A stretch of DNA of 48,562 bases from Spongiibacteraceae bacterium UBA5047 (GTDB lineage: Bacteria; Pseudomonadota; Gammaproteobacteria; Pseudomonadales; Spongiibacteraceae). Location of the stretch: contig DIBR01000071.1 of assembly GCA_002415025.1 (NCBI GenBank), forward strand, positions 54,816-103,377, given 5' to 3'. This document shows positions 1 to 7,640 of the stretch, piece after piece. A program made the translations under genes and the position numbers. A model generated the notes under the pieces. That model had not been told where the DNA came from. It did no database searches and saw only the letters and a program-made list of their open reading frames with translations. Each line of letters opens with the position of its first letter. Positions within the stretch are counted from its first letter, which is position 1.

Positions 1-85
1 CGGCAATACGGCTGACTTTACCGAGCTACAGGGTGGTGAAGTTGAAGACACACAATTCGTTGTCGGCGTTCGTGCCTGGTTTTAA
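1..85 (+). CDS. C-terminal end of an outer-membrane protein, probably CopB (partial)
   Basis: Only the last 27 codons are inside the window, read in the frame that starts at base 2 and ends with TAA at 83-85. The final residues are VVGVRAWF. A closing beta strand with a terminal phenylalanine is the usual BAM recognition signal of outer-membrane beta-barrels, and a similar ending is common in copper-resistance protein CopB. The next two genes (a Met/His-rich exported peptide and a cytochrome c) fit a copper context. Barrel identity is fairly safe; the CopB name is inference from a short tail and the neighbours. Confidence 0.55.
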   Translation, partial: GNTADFTELQGGEVEDTQFVVGVRAWF

Positions 86-119
86 GGGCGGATCGACACC
101 ATTTTATTGAGGAAGCATC

Positions 120-410
120 ATGAAACATATTGCAGCAGTATGGCTATTATCCCTGTTGTTTGTAAGCACGGCGACGCTCGCGCATTCGCCTGACAAGCAC
201 AAGAAATCGCCTGAAAAGCCCAAGTGCGAAGCGATGGAGAATATGTCGCAGGACGAGATGAACCCGGATGACCCGGTTGTGCAGGCCATGATGAAAAAGT
301 GTGGATTTGCCCATTCCGGCGCAGGTGAACGTCATGCGAAAGATTCAATGCCCGACCATCACCGCACGAATGCAAAAGACCAGCAACACAGTGGTCACGA
401 CGGCCACTAG
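120..410 (+). CDS. Small exported Met/His-rich protein, possible metal-binding periplasmic peptide
   Basis: This 96-residue protein starts at ATG 120 behind a clear ribosome site (GAGGAAG, about 110-116). Residues 1-21 form a signal peptide ending in ATLAH. The mature part is very hydrophilic, rich in Lys, His, Met, Asp and Glu, with two Cys (in PKCEAM and KKCGF) and a His-rich tail ending GHDGH. Such composition is typical of small periplasmic copper or silver binders located beside copB, but no named family is recognised. It begins 34 bases after the CopB-like tail, so it is likely in the same operon. The metal role is inferred from composition and context. Confidence 0.75.
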   Translation: MKHIAAVWLLSLLFVSTATLAHSPDKHKKSPEKPKCEAMENMSQDEMNPDDPVVQAMMKKCGFAHSGAGERHAKDSMPDHHRTNAKDQQHSGHDGH

Positions 411-503
411 AACCTCGCCCGTATGTCTGCCGGGTGCGTGGTTTAACCGCCAGCACCCGGCAGGCCTTGTCATTCCCAAGTGCGAACTGAAAGGCGTTTA
501 GCG

Positions 504-1064
504 ATGAAAATACTGAAAAAACTGGCAATACTGGCAGCTATCGGCGTCATGGCTCTGGTGGCTTTTCTTTACTCCGGGATATACCCCATGGGGGCAGATG
601 TGCCGCACAACGCGTTAACCTACTGGGCCTTGGAAACACTGCGTGAGCGCTCGGTGGCTAAAGCATCCTCCGACATCGTAGTCCCCGACCTTGACGATCC
701 CGATCTGCTGTTGTCCGGTGGCGCTGATTACAATGATATGTGTGTTGGTTGCCATCTCAAGCCGGGGCAGTCAGAAAGCGACATGACGATCGGGCTGTAC
801 CCCAGCCCGCCCAATCTGAGTATGCCACCTGAAGAGCACGGTCACTCACATGCGAACGGAGGGCATGACAGCGAGCAGAAACTGCGGCGGCAATACTGGA
901 TTATCAAACACGGGATCAAGGCCTCCGGCATGCCCGCCTGGGGAGCCACGCACAGTGAAGAACGGCTTTGGGCCATGGTCGCCTTTCTTCAGAAACTACC
1001 TGAACTGAGTCCTGCCCAGTATCAGATACTGACGGCGCGCGATGACAGTGACTCTCATCACTAA
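504..1064 (+). CDS. Membrane-anchored c-type cytochrome
   Basis: The protein has 186 residues if started at ATG 504; an upstream in-frame start would add 8 residues of unlikely sequence. An uncleaved N-terminal membrane segment spans about residues 8-24. The haem site is CVGCH at 80-84, and the likely distal ligand is Met143 in SGMPAWG. Between them lies a His-rich loop (EEHGHSHANGGH, 110-121), and the C-terminus ends in HSH-like residues (SDSHH). It is predicted to carry electrons on the periplasmic face of the inner membrane. It follows the Met/His-rich peptide by 93 bases and is probably co-transcribed with the copper-type genes. The cytochrome assignment is firm; the partner enzyme is unknown. 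Confidence 0.88.
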   Translation: MKILKKLAILAAIGVMALVAFLYSGIYPMGADVPHNALTYWALETLRERSVAKASSDIVVPDLDDPDLLLSGGADYNDMCVGCHLKPGQSESDMTIGLYPSPPNLSMPPEEHGHSHANGGHDSEQKLRRQYWIIKHGIKASGMPAWGATHSEERLWAMVAFLQKLPELSPAQYQILTARDDSDSHH

Positions 1065-1112
1065 CTTGGCAGAAGGTGCGTTCCCCGATATCAATATCAC
1101 GGCAGAAATAGC

Positions 1113-1859
1113 GTGACGGCAACACGCTCTGATTGGCAGGGCGAGGCGGCCATAGCACCGGGTATAGGGGTGTTTCGCGGCCTGTCCGGCAACAACAAGG
1201 CGCACCGCCATTGGGCGCATCAACTTAGCGTTGGCCTCAATGGCCCGGTGCACTTTGACTCACCCGACGGGCAAAATAGCTTCGATGCCGTGCTGATACC
1301 GGCCGGAAGCCAGCACTGCCAGTTAGAGAGTCATACGCTGTCACTCTACATCGACCCAACCAGTCATCTGGTCAGTTATCTTCACATCGACGTGCAGGGT
1401 GACTCGCCGTGGACTGCCTTGTCAGCGCAAACCGTTGACAGGCTTTTGCAGGCCTTTCCTGACAACTGCCCGGTAACGCAAGGGCTGGAGAGATTGCTGA
1501 ATGGCAGCAGCGCTGGCGAGTTGGCGCCAAGTTCGCGGCTGGAAAAAGTGCTCAAAAACCTGAAGAGCGCTTTGGAGGATGACAGGGATGTCACCAGAAC
1601 GGATTTGGCCGGCATTGCCTGTCTGTCACCAACACGATTTTCACACTGGTTTCGTGAAGAAACCGGAATGCCGCTGCGCAGCTATAAAAAATGGTTGCGG
1701 CTGATTCACGCGCTGGAAATGGCGGTGGTGACGCGTAACCTGTCTGAAGCTGCACAGATGGCCGGCTTTGCTGATCAGTCGCATTTCACCCGTGCGGTAT
1801 CGCAGGCCTTTGGCATAAAACCCAGAGATTTATTAGGTTTGTTTAGTGCCGAGCCATAA
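1113..1859 (+). CDS. AraC-family transcriptional regulator
   Basis: This 248-residue protein uses a GTG start at 1113. The N-terminal half (about 1-135) has the pattern of a cupin-like sensing domain, including HRHWAHQLSVGL near residue 31. The C-terminal ~100 residues form the double helix-turn-helix of AraC proteins: LAGIACLSPTRFSHWFREE for the first helix pair and the signature ending MAGFADQSHFTRAVSQAFGIKPRDL for the second. It lies 48 bases after the cytochrome gene on the same strand, so it may belong to the operon, although AraC proteins are more often transcribed alone. Its target and effector cannot be read from sequence. Confidence 0.9.
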   Translation: MTATRSDWQGEAAIAPGIGVFRGLSGNNKAHRHWAHQLSVGLNGPVHFDSPDGQNSFDAVLIPAGSQHCQLESHTLSLYIDPTSHLVSYLHIDVQGDSPWTALSAQTVDRLLQAFPDNCPVTQGLERLLNGSSAGELAPSSRLEKVLKNLKSALEDDRDVTRTDLAGIACLSPTRFSHWFREETGMPLRSYKKWLRLIHALEMAVVTRNLSEAAQMAGFADQSHFTRAVSQAFGIKPRDLLGLFSAEP

Positions 1860-1860
1860 T

Positions 1861-2103
1861 GTGAAGCCTGCAACGCTTGAGGCTTATGCAGGCCTACAGG
1901 TCGAGCGCGTAGCCCGGCTTAAGCGCAACGTAGCCGGCAATGTGAGGCCTGCAACGCTTGAGGCTTATGCAAGCCTGCAGGTCGAGCGTGTAGCCCGGCT
2001 TAAGCGCAGCGTAGCCAGCAATGTGAAGCCTGCAACGCTTGCGGCTTATGCAGGCCTACAGGTCGAACGTGTAGGCCGGTTTAAGCGCAGCGTAGCCGGC
2101 AAT
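1861..2103. repeat. Three tandem 81-bp REP-like units
   Basis: Three near-identical units start at 1861, 1942 and 2023, each 81 bp. Each unit holds two imperfect hairpins: module A, framed by GCCTGCAACGC and GCTTATGCAGGCC, and module B, framed by GTAGCCCGG and TAGCCGGCAAT. The array begins two bases after the AraC stop codon and reaches to 92 bases before the next ribosome site. Because 81 is a multiple of three, one frame stays open through all units (1846-2175), giving a 27-residue repeated peptide, but this looks accidental. Related A and B modules recur singly at 10792-10862. The structure resembles bacterial interspersed mosaic elements. Confidence 0.85.
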
Positions 2104-2202
2104 GTTCTGGATTTTCTGCCATCGAGAAGTCAGCTCTTTCGTTCAATATCTTCACGCGCGCTTTGGCGACAATAGCACCATTCGTGGATAAAGGAGTCCA
2201 TC

Positions 2203-3075
2203 ATGGTTGAGTCAAATGCAGTAAAGAGCAGCATTCGCTGGGGCAGTTACCCCCTTATTTTTCTGGGTTGCAGTTTTCTCCAATGGCAGATTATCGAACA
2301 AGGCCTGCCGTACTGGCCGCTGACACCACTGGTGGCGACGGCGGGTATTGTCCTAATTGCTTTACTGGAACGAGTTCAGCCTTACGAGGCCGCGTGGAAT
2401 TATGATCACGACGACACGGCTGTTGATGTACTACACGCAGCGTTCAGCCTCACCCTGATCTTTACAGTGGTAGAAATATCGACGCTCTCTCGCAGCTTTT
2501 TACCGGATGCATTTTTGAATATCGCTTCAGTGTGGCCTGCAGAATCGCCCCTGTGGGTTCAGGTTCTTCTGGCGGGTGCCATCATCGATTTCGGTTTGTG
2601 GTTTATGCACTGGCTTAGCCATCAGAACCACTTCCTGTGGCGGTTGCACGCCTTGCACCACAGCTCCGAGCGCCTGTACTGGTTGAATGGCGAACGACGC
2701 CACCCGATCAGCGCATTGCTGCTCGCCAGCCCCGGTCTGATAGTAGCGATTGTTCTGGGTGCGCCAGCGCCGGTCATTGGTTGCTGGTTCGCCATCATCG
2801 CTGTGCATCTGGCATTCCAGCACTCTAACCTCGACTACAGCGTGGGTATTTTCCGCCATGTGCTGGGAGTTGCGGAAATTCACCGCTGGCACCACAAGCG
2901 TGAGTATGAGGATGCCCAGGTCAATTTCGGTGAATTCTGGATGATTTGGGATCAGTTGTTCAGAACCTTTAAATACCAAAGAAATGGTGTGCGGGCCGGG
3001 GAGGTGGGTATGCGTGAAAACATGCCGTCGACCTACCTTAAACAATTGCAATGGCCATTCGCCGGACGCTTGTGA
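2203..3075 (+). CDS. Sterol desaturase / fatty acid hydroxylase superfamily membrane protein
   Basis: The 290-residue protein starts at ATG 2203 behind AAAGGAG. It has about four to five hydrophobic segments and the eight-histidine di-iron signature of the superfamily: HWLSH near 137, HALHHSSE near 150, and HRWHH near 230 followed by NFGEFW. Members are di-iron, oxygen-dependent hydroxylases or desaturases of fatty acids, sterols or carotenoids at the inner membrane. Substrate cannot be assigned. A GST-like gene follows 49 bases downstream on the same strand and may be co-transcribed. Length is normal for bacterial members. Confidence 0.9.
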   Translation: MVESNAVKSSIRWGSYPLIFLGCSFLQWQIIEQGLPYWPLTPLVATAGIVLIALLERVQPYEAAWNYDHDDTAVDVLHAAFSLTLIFTVVEISTLSRSFLPDAFLNIASVWPAESPLWVQVLLAGAIIDFGLWFMHWLSHQNHFLWRLHALHHSSERLYWLNGERRHPISALLLASPGLIVAIVLGAPAPVIGCWFAIIAVHLAFQHSNLDYSVGIFRHVLGVAEIHRWHHKREYEDAQVNFGEFWMIWDQLFRTFKYQRNGVRAGEVGMRENMPSTYLKQLQWPFAGRL

Positions 3076-3124
3076 TCTACTGGGGGCCGAGTTACGTACA
3101 CTGCGATTTATAGGGGGAACACGC

Positions 3125-3760
3125 ATGATCACGATATACCATCTCGGCCTGTCTCAATCTGACCGTATCGTCTGGCTTATGGAAGAACTGGGCCTGCCCT
3201 ATAAACTGGAATGGTTCAACCGGGGCAACGATATGCTGGCACCTGCCGAGTACCTTGCTCTGCACCCGGCCGGTATGGCACCGGTGATTAAGGACGGTGA
3301 CAAGCTGGTTACGGAGTCAGCGGCCATTGTCGAATACATCAGCCACAAATATGGCGGCGGCAAGCTCAGCGTCATGCCCGACAGCGAGCACTACGCCGAC
3401 TACCTGTACTGGATGCATTTCAACAACAACGTGCAGTCGGTCTTCTTTTTGAAAATGGCCATGGGCGGCAATTTCGACGAAAGCGAAACCAATATGATGG
3501 CGAAAACCGCCAAACGCCGTGAAGATCGCTATTACACCTACCTCGATAGCTACCTGGCCACGCACGACTATCTGGGTGGTGATAAATTCAGCTGCGCCGA
3601 CATTATGGTGATGTTCAATCTGGCCGAGCTGTCCCTGTTTGGCGGCAGAACCATTGATGATCTGCCCAATGTACTGAAGTACGTTGAGCGCATTTCCGAA
3701 CGCCCCGCCTACAAAAAAGCGATGGAAATTGCCGGCCCGGCGACTACCCAGCCTGCCTGA
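3125..3760 (+). CDS. Glutathione S-transferase family protein
   Basis: The start is ATG 3125, preceded by TAGGGGGA at a good distance; this gives 211 residues. The N-terminal thioredoxin-like domain (1-80) shows the GST pattern: SQSDRIVWLMEELGLPY, then the cis-Pro region (GMAPVIKDGD) and the ESAAIVEYI motif that binds the glutamyl end of glutathione. The C-terminal helical domain holds the conserved DYLGGDKFSCADIMV N-capping box. It probably conjugates or reduces small electrophiles in the cytoplasm. A strong hairpin terminator follows directly, so the hydroxylase-GST pair looks like one transcription unit. Confidence 0.92.
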   Translation: MITIYHLGLSQSDRIVWLMEELGLPYKLEWFNRGNDMLAPAEYLALHPAGMAPVIKDGDKLVTESAAIVEYISHKYGGGKLSVMPDSEHYADYLYWMHFNNNVQSVFFLKMAMGGNFDESETNMMAKTAKRREDRYYTYLDSYLATHDYLGGDKFSCADIMVMFNLAELSLFGGRTIDDLPNVLKYVERISERPAYKKAMEIAGPATTQPA

Positions 3761-3770
3761 TATTGTTTCT

Positions 3771-3808
3771 GGCCTTGGCCCTGCAACAGGGTCAAGGCCG
3801 ATTCTTTT
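3771..3808 (+). terminator. Rho-independent terminator after the GST gene
   Basis: The arms GGCCTTG-CCCTG and CAGGG-CAAGGCC pair almost perfectly around a CAA loop (3771-3799), followed by the T-rich GATTCTTTTG. It lies 10 bases after the GST stop codon and separates that unit from modABC. Confidence 0.85.
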
Positions 3809-3906
3809 GTCTGAAGTTCTTGGTCAAAGCCAATGCCGCCCCGTAGAACACAATCTGCCCGACTTTTGCTAAAGTAGGCGGCTCCATTCGCAGGGCGTCA
3901 AAAGCA

Positions 3907-4671
3907 TTGATTAAATCGCACTACTTACTGCTGCTTGCCTGCCTGCTGTCGGCAACCGTCCGGGCCGAGACGCTCACCATCGCCGTTGCCTCGAATTTCG
4001 CCAAGCCCATGTCCGAAATCGCCCGGGCGTTTGAGAAAGAGAGTAACCATTCCGTACGCGTAGCGTTTGGGTCCTCCGGCAAGCTCGCCGCCCAGTTGTT
4101 GCAGGGCGCACCGTTTCACATGTTTTTTTCTGCTGACCAGGACAAACCGGAGCTGCTACTTAAACGGGGTATTGCTACTTCCGGGAGTAGCTTTACCTAC
4201 GCTTTAGGTGGATTGGCACTCTGGTCAAGTGACCCGACTATCGATCCGGAGCGTGTATTGCGCGAAGGCAGTTTTACCAAAATTGCTCTGGCAAACCCGA
4301 GATTGGCGCCCTATGGAATTGCCGCAACCGAGGTGCTTTTAAACCTGGCCTTGCTGGAAGCCAGCAAACCGCGCTGGGTGTTAGGCGAAAATATTGCGCA
4401 AACCTACCAGTTTGTTGAAAGCGGCAACGCCGAGCTTGGTTTTGTTGCCACTTCCCAGATCATGGAGAATGGGAAGCTGATTAAAGGCGCGTCGTGGCCT
4501 GTGCCGCAGAACTTGCATAATCCCATCAGGCAGGATGCCGTGCTGATAGGCAAACAGCCAAGCCGGGCCGCGCGAGAATTCGCCGCCTTTGTACGCGGAG
4601 CGGAGGTAACTAACATTATTGAACGCTATGGTTATCAAACCGTTGAGGCAGACAGCAGGGCAGCGCCATGA
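3907..4671 (+). CDS. modA: Molybdate ABC transporter, periplasmic binding protein
   Basis: The protein has 254 residues from TTG 3907. Residues 1-20 form a signal peptide ending TVRA. The mature N-terminus LTIAVASNFAKPM is the ModA signature, with later motifs VAFGSSGKLAAQLLQGAPF and FFSADQDKP, and NAELGFVATSQI in the second lobe. It binds molybdate or tungstate in the periplasm and delivers it to ModBC. Its stop codon overlaps the modB start (ATGA). The TTG start is chosen because it immediately precedes the charged end of the signal peptide; no better in-frame start is visible. Confidence 0.95.
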   Translation: MIKSHYLLLLACLLSATVRAETLTIAVASNFAKPMSEIARAFEKESNHSVRVAFGSSGKLAAQLLQGAPFHMFFSADQDKPELLLKRGIATSGSSFTYALGGLALWSSDPTIDPERVLREGSFTKIALANPRLAPYGIAATEVLLNLALLEASKPRWVLGENIAQTYQFVESGNAELGFVATSQIMENGKLIKGASWPVPQNLHNPIRQDAVLIGKQPSRAAREFAAFVRGAEVTNIIERYGYQTVEADSRAAP

Positions 4672-5366
4672 TCCTGACCGACGCCGATTTGCAGGCTATC
4701 GGGCTGACCTTGCGTTTGGCCTCTACGGTTACCGTTTTATTGTTGTTGCTCGGCACGCCGCTGGCCTGGTGGCTGGCAAGAACGTCTTCATGGCTCAAGG
4801 CGCCCATTGGCGCGCTGGTCGCCTTGCCGTTGGTACTGCCGCCCACGGTGCTCGGGTTTTATCTGTTGGTGGCAATGGGCCCCAACGGCCCCTTGGGGCA
4901 ATTGACGCAGTCGCTGGGGCTTGGCAGTCTCGCGTTCAGTTTCTGGGGTTTGGTGGTCGGCTCGATTTTTTATTCACTGCCTTTTGTCGTGCAACCCATT
5001 CAAAATTCTATTGAGGCGATGGGCGCGCGCCCTCTGGAAATCGCCGCCACATTGGGCGCAGGGCCAATAGACCGCTTTTTTACCGTTGTGGTGCCACTCG
5101 CCAAGGGCGGCATCATTACCGCCGCTGTTTTGGGTTTTGCTCATACCATTGGTGAATTTGGTGTGGTTTTGATGATTGGCGGTAATATTCCCGGCGAAAC
5201 GCGGGTTTTATCGGTGCAGATTTACGATCATGTTGAAGCCCTTGAGTATGGGCGAGCACATTGGCTTGCCGCAGGCATGCTGGTATTTTCGTTTTTAACC
5301 TTACTGACGCTGTATGTGTTCCAGGGGCGTAAGCGCCGGTCAAATGCCCTGAGTTTTGGTGGCTGA
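4668..5366 (+). CDS. modB: Molybdate ABC transporter permease
   Basis: This 232-residue inner-membrane protein has about five to six membrane segments. The EAA-type loop that docks the ATPase is seen as MGARPLEIAATLGAGPIDRF followed by VPLAKGGI. ALPLVLPPTVLGFYLL and HTIGEFGVVLMIGGNIPG are typical ModB stretches. The gene is coupled to modA by ATGA and to modC by TGATG. Assignment is secure from motifs and gene order. Confidence 0.96.
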   Translation: MILTDADLQAIGLTLRLASTVTVLLLLLGTPLAWWLARTSSWLKAPIGALVALPLVLPPTVLGFYLLVAMGPNGPLGQLTQSLGLGSLAFSFWGLVVGSIFYSLPFVVQPIQNSIEAMGARPLEIAATLGAGPIDRFFTVVVPLAKGGIITAAVLGFAHTIGEFGVVLMIGGNIPGETRVLSVQIYDHVEALEYGRAHWLAAGMLVFSFLTLLTLYVFQGRKRRSNALSFGG

Positions 5367-6475
5367 TGAAAGTGTCAGGTATAGAGGCTGCCTTCAAACT
5401 TGCGTATAGCGCCCCAATTGCAGGGCGAAAAGCACCAGAAACGAACTTCGCCCTGGATGTAAGGCTCAAGCTGCCCGGTAGCGGCATTACCGGCATTTAT
5501 GGCACTTCCGGCTCGGGCAAAACCACGTTGTTGCGCTGCATTGCCGGTCTGCTAAAAGCAGATGAGGGCGAACTGAAGGTCAACGGTGAGGTGTGGCAAG
5601 ACAAGCGCGATATGGTGCCGACGCACGAGCGTTCGATGGCCTATGTTTTTCAGGAATCCAGCCTGTTCCCGCATCTGACTGTGGGCGAGAATCTCGACTA
5701 CGCCATCAAGCGTGCTGCTGCGGTTGATAAATCCTTCTACGCCCACATTCTGGAGTTGATGGATATCGAGCGCTTGTTGCAGCGCAGTTCGGATCAGTTG
5801 TCCGGTGGTGAAAAGCAGCGTGTGGCCATAGCGCGGGCCTTTCTGGTGCGCCCCAAATTACTGCTAATGGACGAGCCTCTGGCCTCTCTGGATGCGGGCC
5901 GAAAGCAGGAAATATTGCCTTATCTGGAGCGCCTGCACGACGAATTTGATTTGCCCGTTTTATACGTGAGCCATGCGCTCGACGAACTGGCAAGGCTAGC
6001 GGACCACCTGTTGGTAATGCATCAGGGGCAGGTACTCGCCGACGGCAGTATAGAGGCGGTACTCTCAAGAACAGACCTGCCGGTGCCGCTCGGTGACGAC
6101 ACCGGTGTTGTATTACCGGCAACCGTTGTTGAGCGTGACAGCCAATGGCATCTGGTAAAAGTGGAATTTTCCGGCGGCAGTTTATGGGTGCGCGATAGCG
6201 GCGATGCTATCGGCAATACCTTGCGCATACGGGTTCTCGCGCGTGATGTAAGTTTGGCACTTAGCTCTCACCACGACAGCAGTATTCTCAACCGTATACC
6301 GGTCACGGTGCTGGACTTAACCCCGGATTCGGACGAAGCGATGGTGCTGGTCAGGCTGAGCGCAGGCCAAAGCATCCTTATTGCCCGCATAACCCGGCGT
6401 TCCGTTGCACACTTGAAACTGGCGCCCGGCAACACGCTGTGGGCGCAGATTAAATCGGTTGCTGTGGTGCGTTAA
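5366..6475 (+). CDS. modC: Molybdate ABC transporter ATP-binding protein
   Basis: The protein has 369 residues. The ABC domain carries Walker A GTSGSGKTTLL (about 47-57), a Q-loop in VFQESSLFPHL, the signature LSGGEKQRVAIARAF, Walker B LLLMDEPLASLD and the switch His in YVSHALDE. The C-terminal ~120 residues form a Mop/TOBE-like oxyanion-binding domain, as usual for ModC. It energises molybdate import with ModA and ModB. The first ~35 residues include a short stretch (LAYSAPIAGRKAP) slightly longer than in standard ModC. No ModE-type operator was recognised upstream of modA. Confidence 0.96.
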   Translation: MKVSGIEAAFKLAYSAPIAGRKAPETNFALDVRLKLPGSGITGIYGTSGSGKTTLLRCIAGLLKADEGELKVNGEVWQDKRDMVPTHERSMAYVFQESSLFPHLTVGENLDYAIKRAAAVDKSFYAHILELMDIERLLQRSSDQLSGGEKQRVAIARAFLVRPKLLLMDEPLASLDAGRKQEILPYLERLHDEFDLPVLYVSHALDELARLADHLLVMHQGQVLADGSIEAVLSRTDLPVPLGDDTGVVLPATVVERDSQWHLVKVEFSGGSLWVRDSGDAIGNTLRIRVLARDVSLALSSHHDSSILNRIPVTVLDLTPDSDEAMVLVRLSAGQSILIARITRRSVAHLKLAPGNTLWAQIKSVAVVR

Positions 6476-6541
6476 GCAGCCGGTCCTGCCAGCGAACTGC
6501 AGTTCTCGCAAAACCCCCTGAATGTTATCTTCTCTACCGTA

Positions 6542-6574
6542 TTGACCCTGAAGTCGGGTTCAGCCTACAGGCTG
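6542..6574 (+). promoter_or_regulatory. Possible promoter or metalloregulator site upstream of the CDF gene
   Basis: TTGACC at 6542 is followed by the dyad CTGAA (6548-6552) and TTCAG (6559-6563), then a second dyad AGCCT/AGGCT. A -35 element running into a dyad recalls MerR-family metal-responsive promoters such as those of CadR or ZntR. No good -10 element sits at the expected distance, so this is weak. Confidence 0.25.
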
Positions 6575-6603
6575 TCCGTATTGGCCACCGGGAAGATTTT
6601 TGC

Positions 6604-7488
6604 ATGCACGACCATTCACATCATCACTCGTCCGACGCCGGCAGTAACAATATCGCCGTTGCCTTTTTTCTGAACCTGGGGTTTAGCGTAATTGAATTTG
6701 TCGGCGGCTATCTCACCAATAGCACGGCTATCATGGCTGATGCGGTGCACGATCTTGGCGACAGCCTTTCCATCGGGCTGGCCTGGATTCTCGATCGCGT
6801 CGGCAGGCGAGAGGCGAACAGTACCTTTACCTACGGCTACCAACGGTTCTCGCTTTTTGGCGCGCTGATCAACTCCGTCATTCTTGTTGCAGGCTCAGTA
6901 TGGGTGCTAACGGAGGCAATCCCCCGGTTGTTCGACCCCGTGATGCCGGTTGCGGAGGGGATGGTTGGTCTGGCCATTCTCGGCGTTGCCGTCAACGGCT
7001 ACGCTGCGCTGCGACTGAGTAAGGGCAAGAGCCTGAACGAAAGGGCACTCAACTGGCATTTGCTCGAAGATGTTTTGGGGTGGGCCGCCGTTTTGGTGGT
7101 GGCAGTGGTCTTACTTTTCGTAGACTGGCCCATTCTGGATCCGCTGCTATCGATAGCCTTCACCCTGTTTATTCTGGTGAATGTCGTCAAAATGTTATGG
7201 GAAACTTTGCGGATATTCGCGCAGTCATCCCCCGATGCGCAGCTTGCCGAGCGCATAGAAAGTGCTCTGACGGGCATGGCGGAAATATCCCGGATTCACG
7301 ATTTACGATTGTGGTCTCTGGATGGCGAGCATCATGTGATGAGCGTGCATGTTGAGATGCATACCACGCTGAGTAGCGAGCAGCAGGTAGCGCTGAAAGC
7401 CGCAATCTCCCGTTCCCTGGCGCCATTTCAGCTTGCTCATACCACGGTTGAGCTTGAATGGCCGGAAGAGGCTTGCCGGCATCTATAG
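6604..7488 (+). CDS. Cation diffusion facilitator (CDF) metal exporter
   Basis: The 294-residue protein starts at ATG 6604 and opens with a His-rich tail (HDHSHHHS). Six membrane segments follow. The metal site motifs are present: DAVHDLGDS in TM2 (HxxxD) and NWHLLEDVLGW in TM5. The C-terminal ~90 residues form the cytoplasmic ferredoxin-like domain with HDLRLWSLDGEHHVMSVHVEMH, where histidines bind metal at the dimer interface. It exports Zn2+, possibly Co2+ or Cd2+, in exchange for protons. It is transcribed alone after modC. CzcD/ZitB-type is likely, but the specific metal is inference. Confidence 0.93.
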   Translation: MHDHSHHHSSDAGSNNIAVAFFLNLGFSVIEFVGGYLTNSTAIMADAVHDLGDSLSIGLAWILDRVGRREANSTFTYGYQRFSLFGALINSVILVAGSVWVLTEAIPRLFDPVMPVAEGMVGLAILGVAVNGYAALRLSKGKSLNERALNWHLLEDVLGWAAVLVVAVVLLFVDWPILDPLLSIAFTLFILVNVVKMLWETLRIFAQSSPDAQLAERIESALTGMAEISRIHDLRLWSLDGEHHVMSVHVEMHTTLSSEQQVALKAAISRSLAPFQLAHTTVELEWPEEACRHL

Positions 7489-7556
7489 TTGCCATATGTG
7501 AAAGTTCAATTGCCGGGCAGCAGCCTTCGCTCTTAAAATTGACAGTGTTTATGTCA

Positions 7557-7562
7557 TATAAT
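7557..7562 (+). promoter_or_regulatory. Consensus -10 box upstream of the enoyl-CoA hydratase gene
   Basis: A perfect TATAAT lies at 7557-7562, 78 bases before the start codon at 7641. A TTGACA at 7539-7544 is only 12 bases upstream, too close to serve with it; TTAAAA at 7533-7538 gives an 18-base spacer and may be the working -35. Confidence 0.4.
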
Positions 7563-7640
7563 GGGTGTCTGGCTCAGCGGCTGGTCGACTAAACCATTGG
7601 CCCGTACCGTGTTCCCGGAAACCAAATACGAGAGGCAAGA

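Noticed and set aside
1861..2103. CRISPR-like array
   Set aside because: Whole 81-bp units are repeated without unique spacers, and no cas gene is present.
1846..2175. 109-codon frame with three 27-residue repeats, as a protein gene
   Set aside because: It overlaps the AraC gene end, has no ribosome site, and its sequence is fully explained by a palindromic DNA repeat whose modules recur in another order at 10.8 kb.
2527..3132. Antisense 201-codon frame opposite the hydroxylase gene
   Set aside because: The sense frame has strong di-iron motifs; the antisense frame has no recognisable domain or ribosome site.
7539..7562. TTGACA and TATAAT as one sigma-70 promoter
   Set aside because: The spacer is 12 bases, far shorter than 16-18; only the -10 is kept as a candidate.
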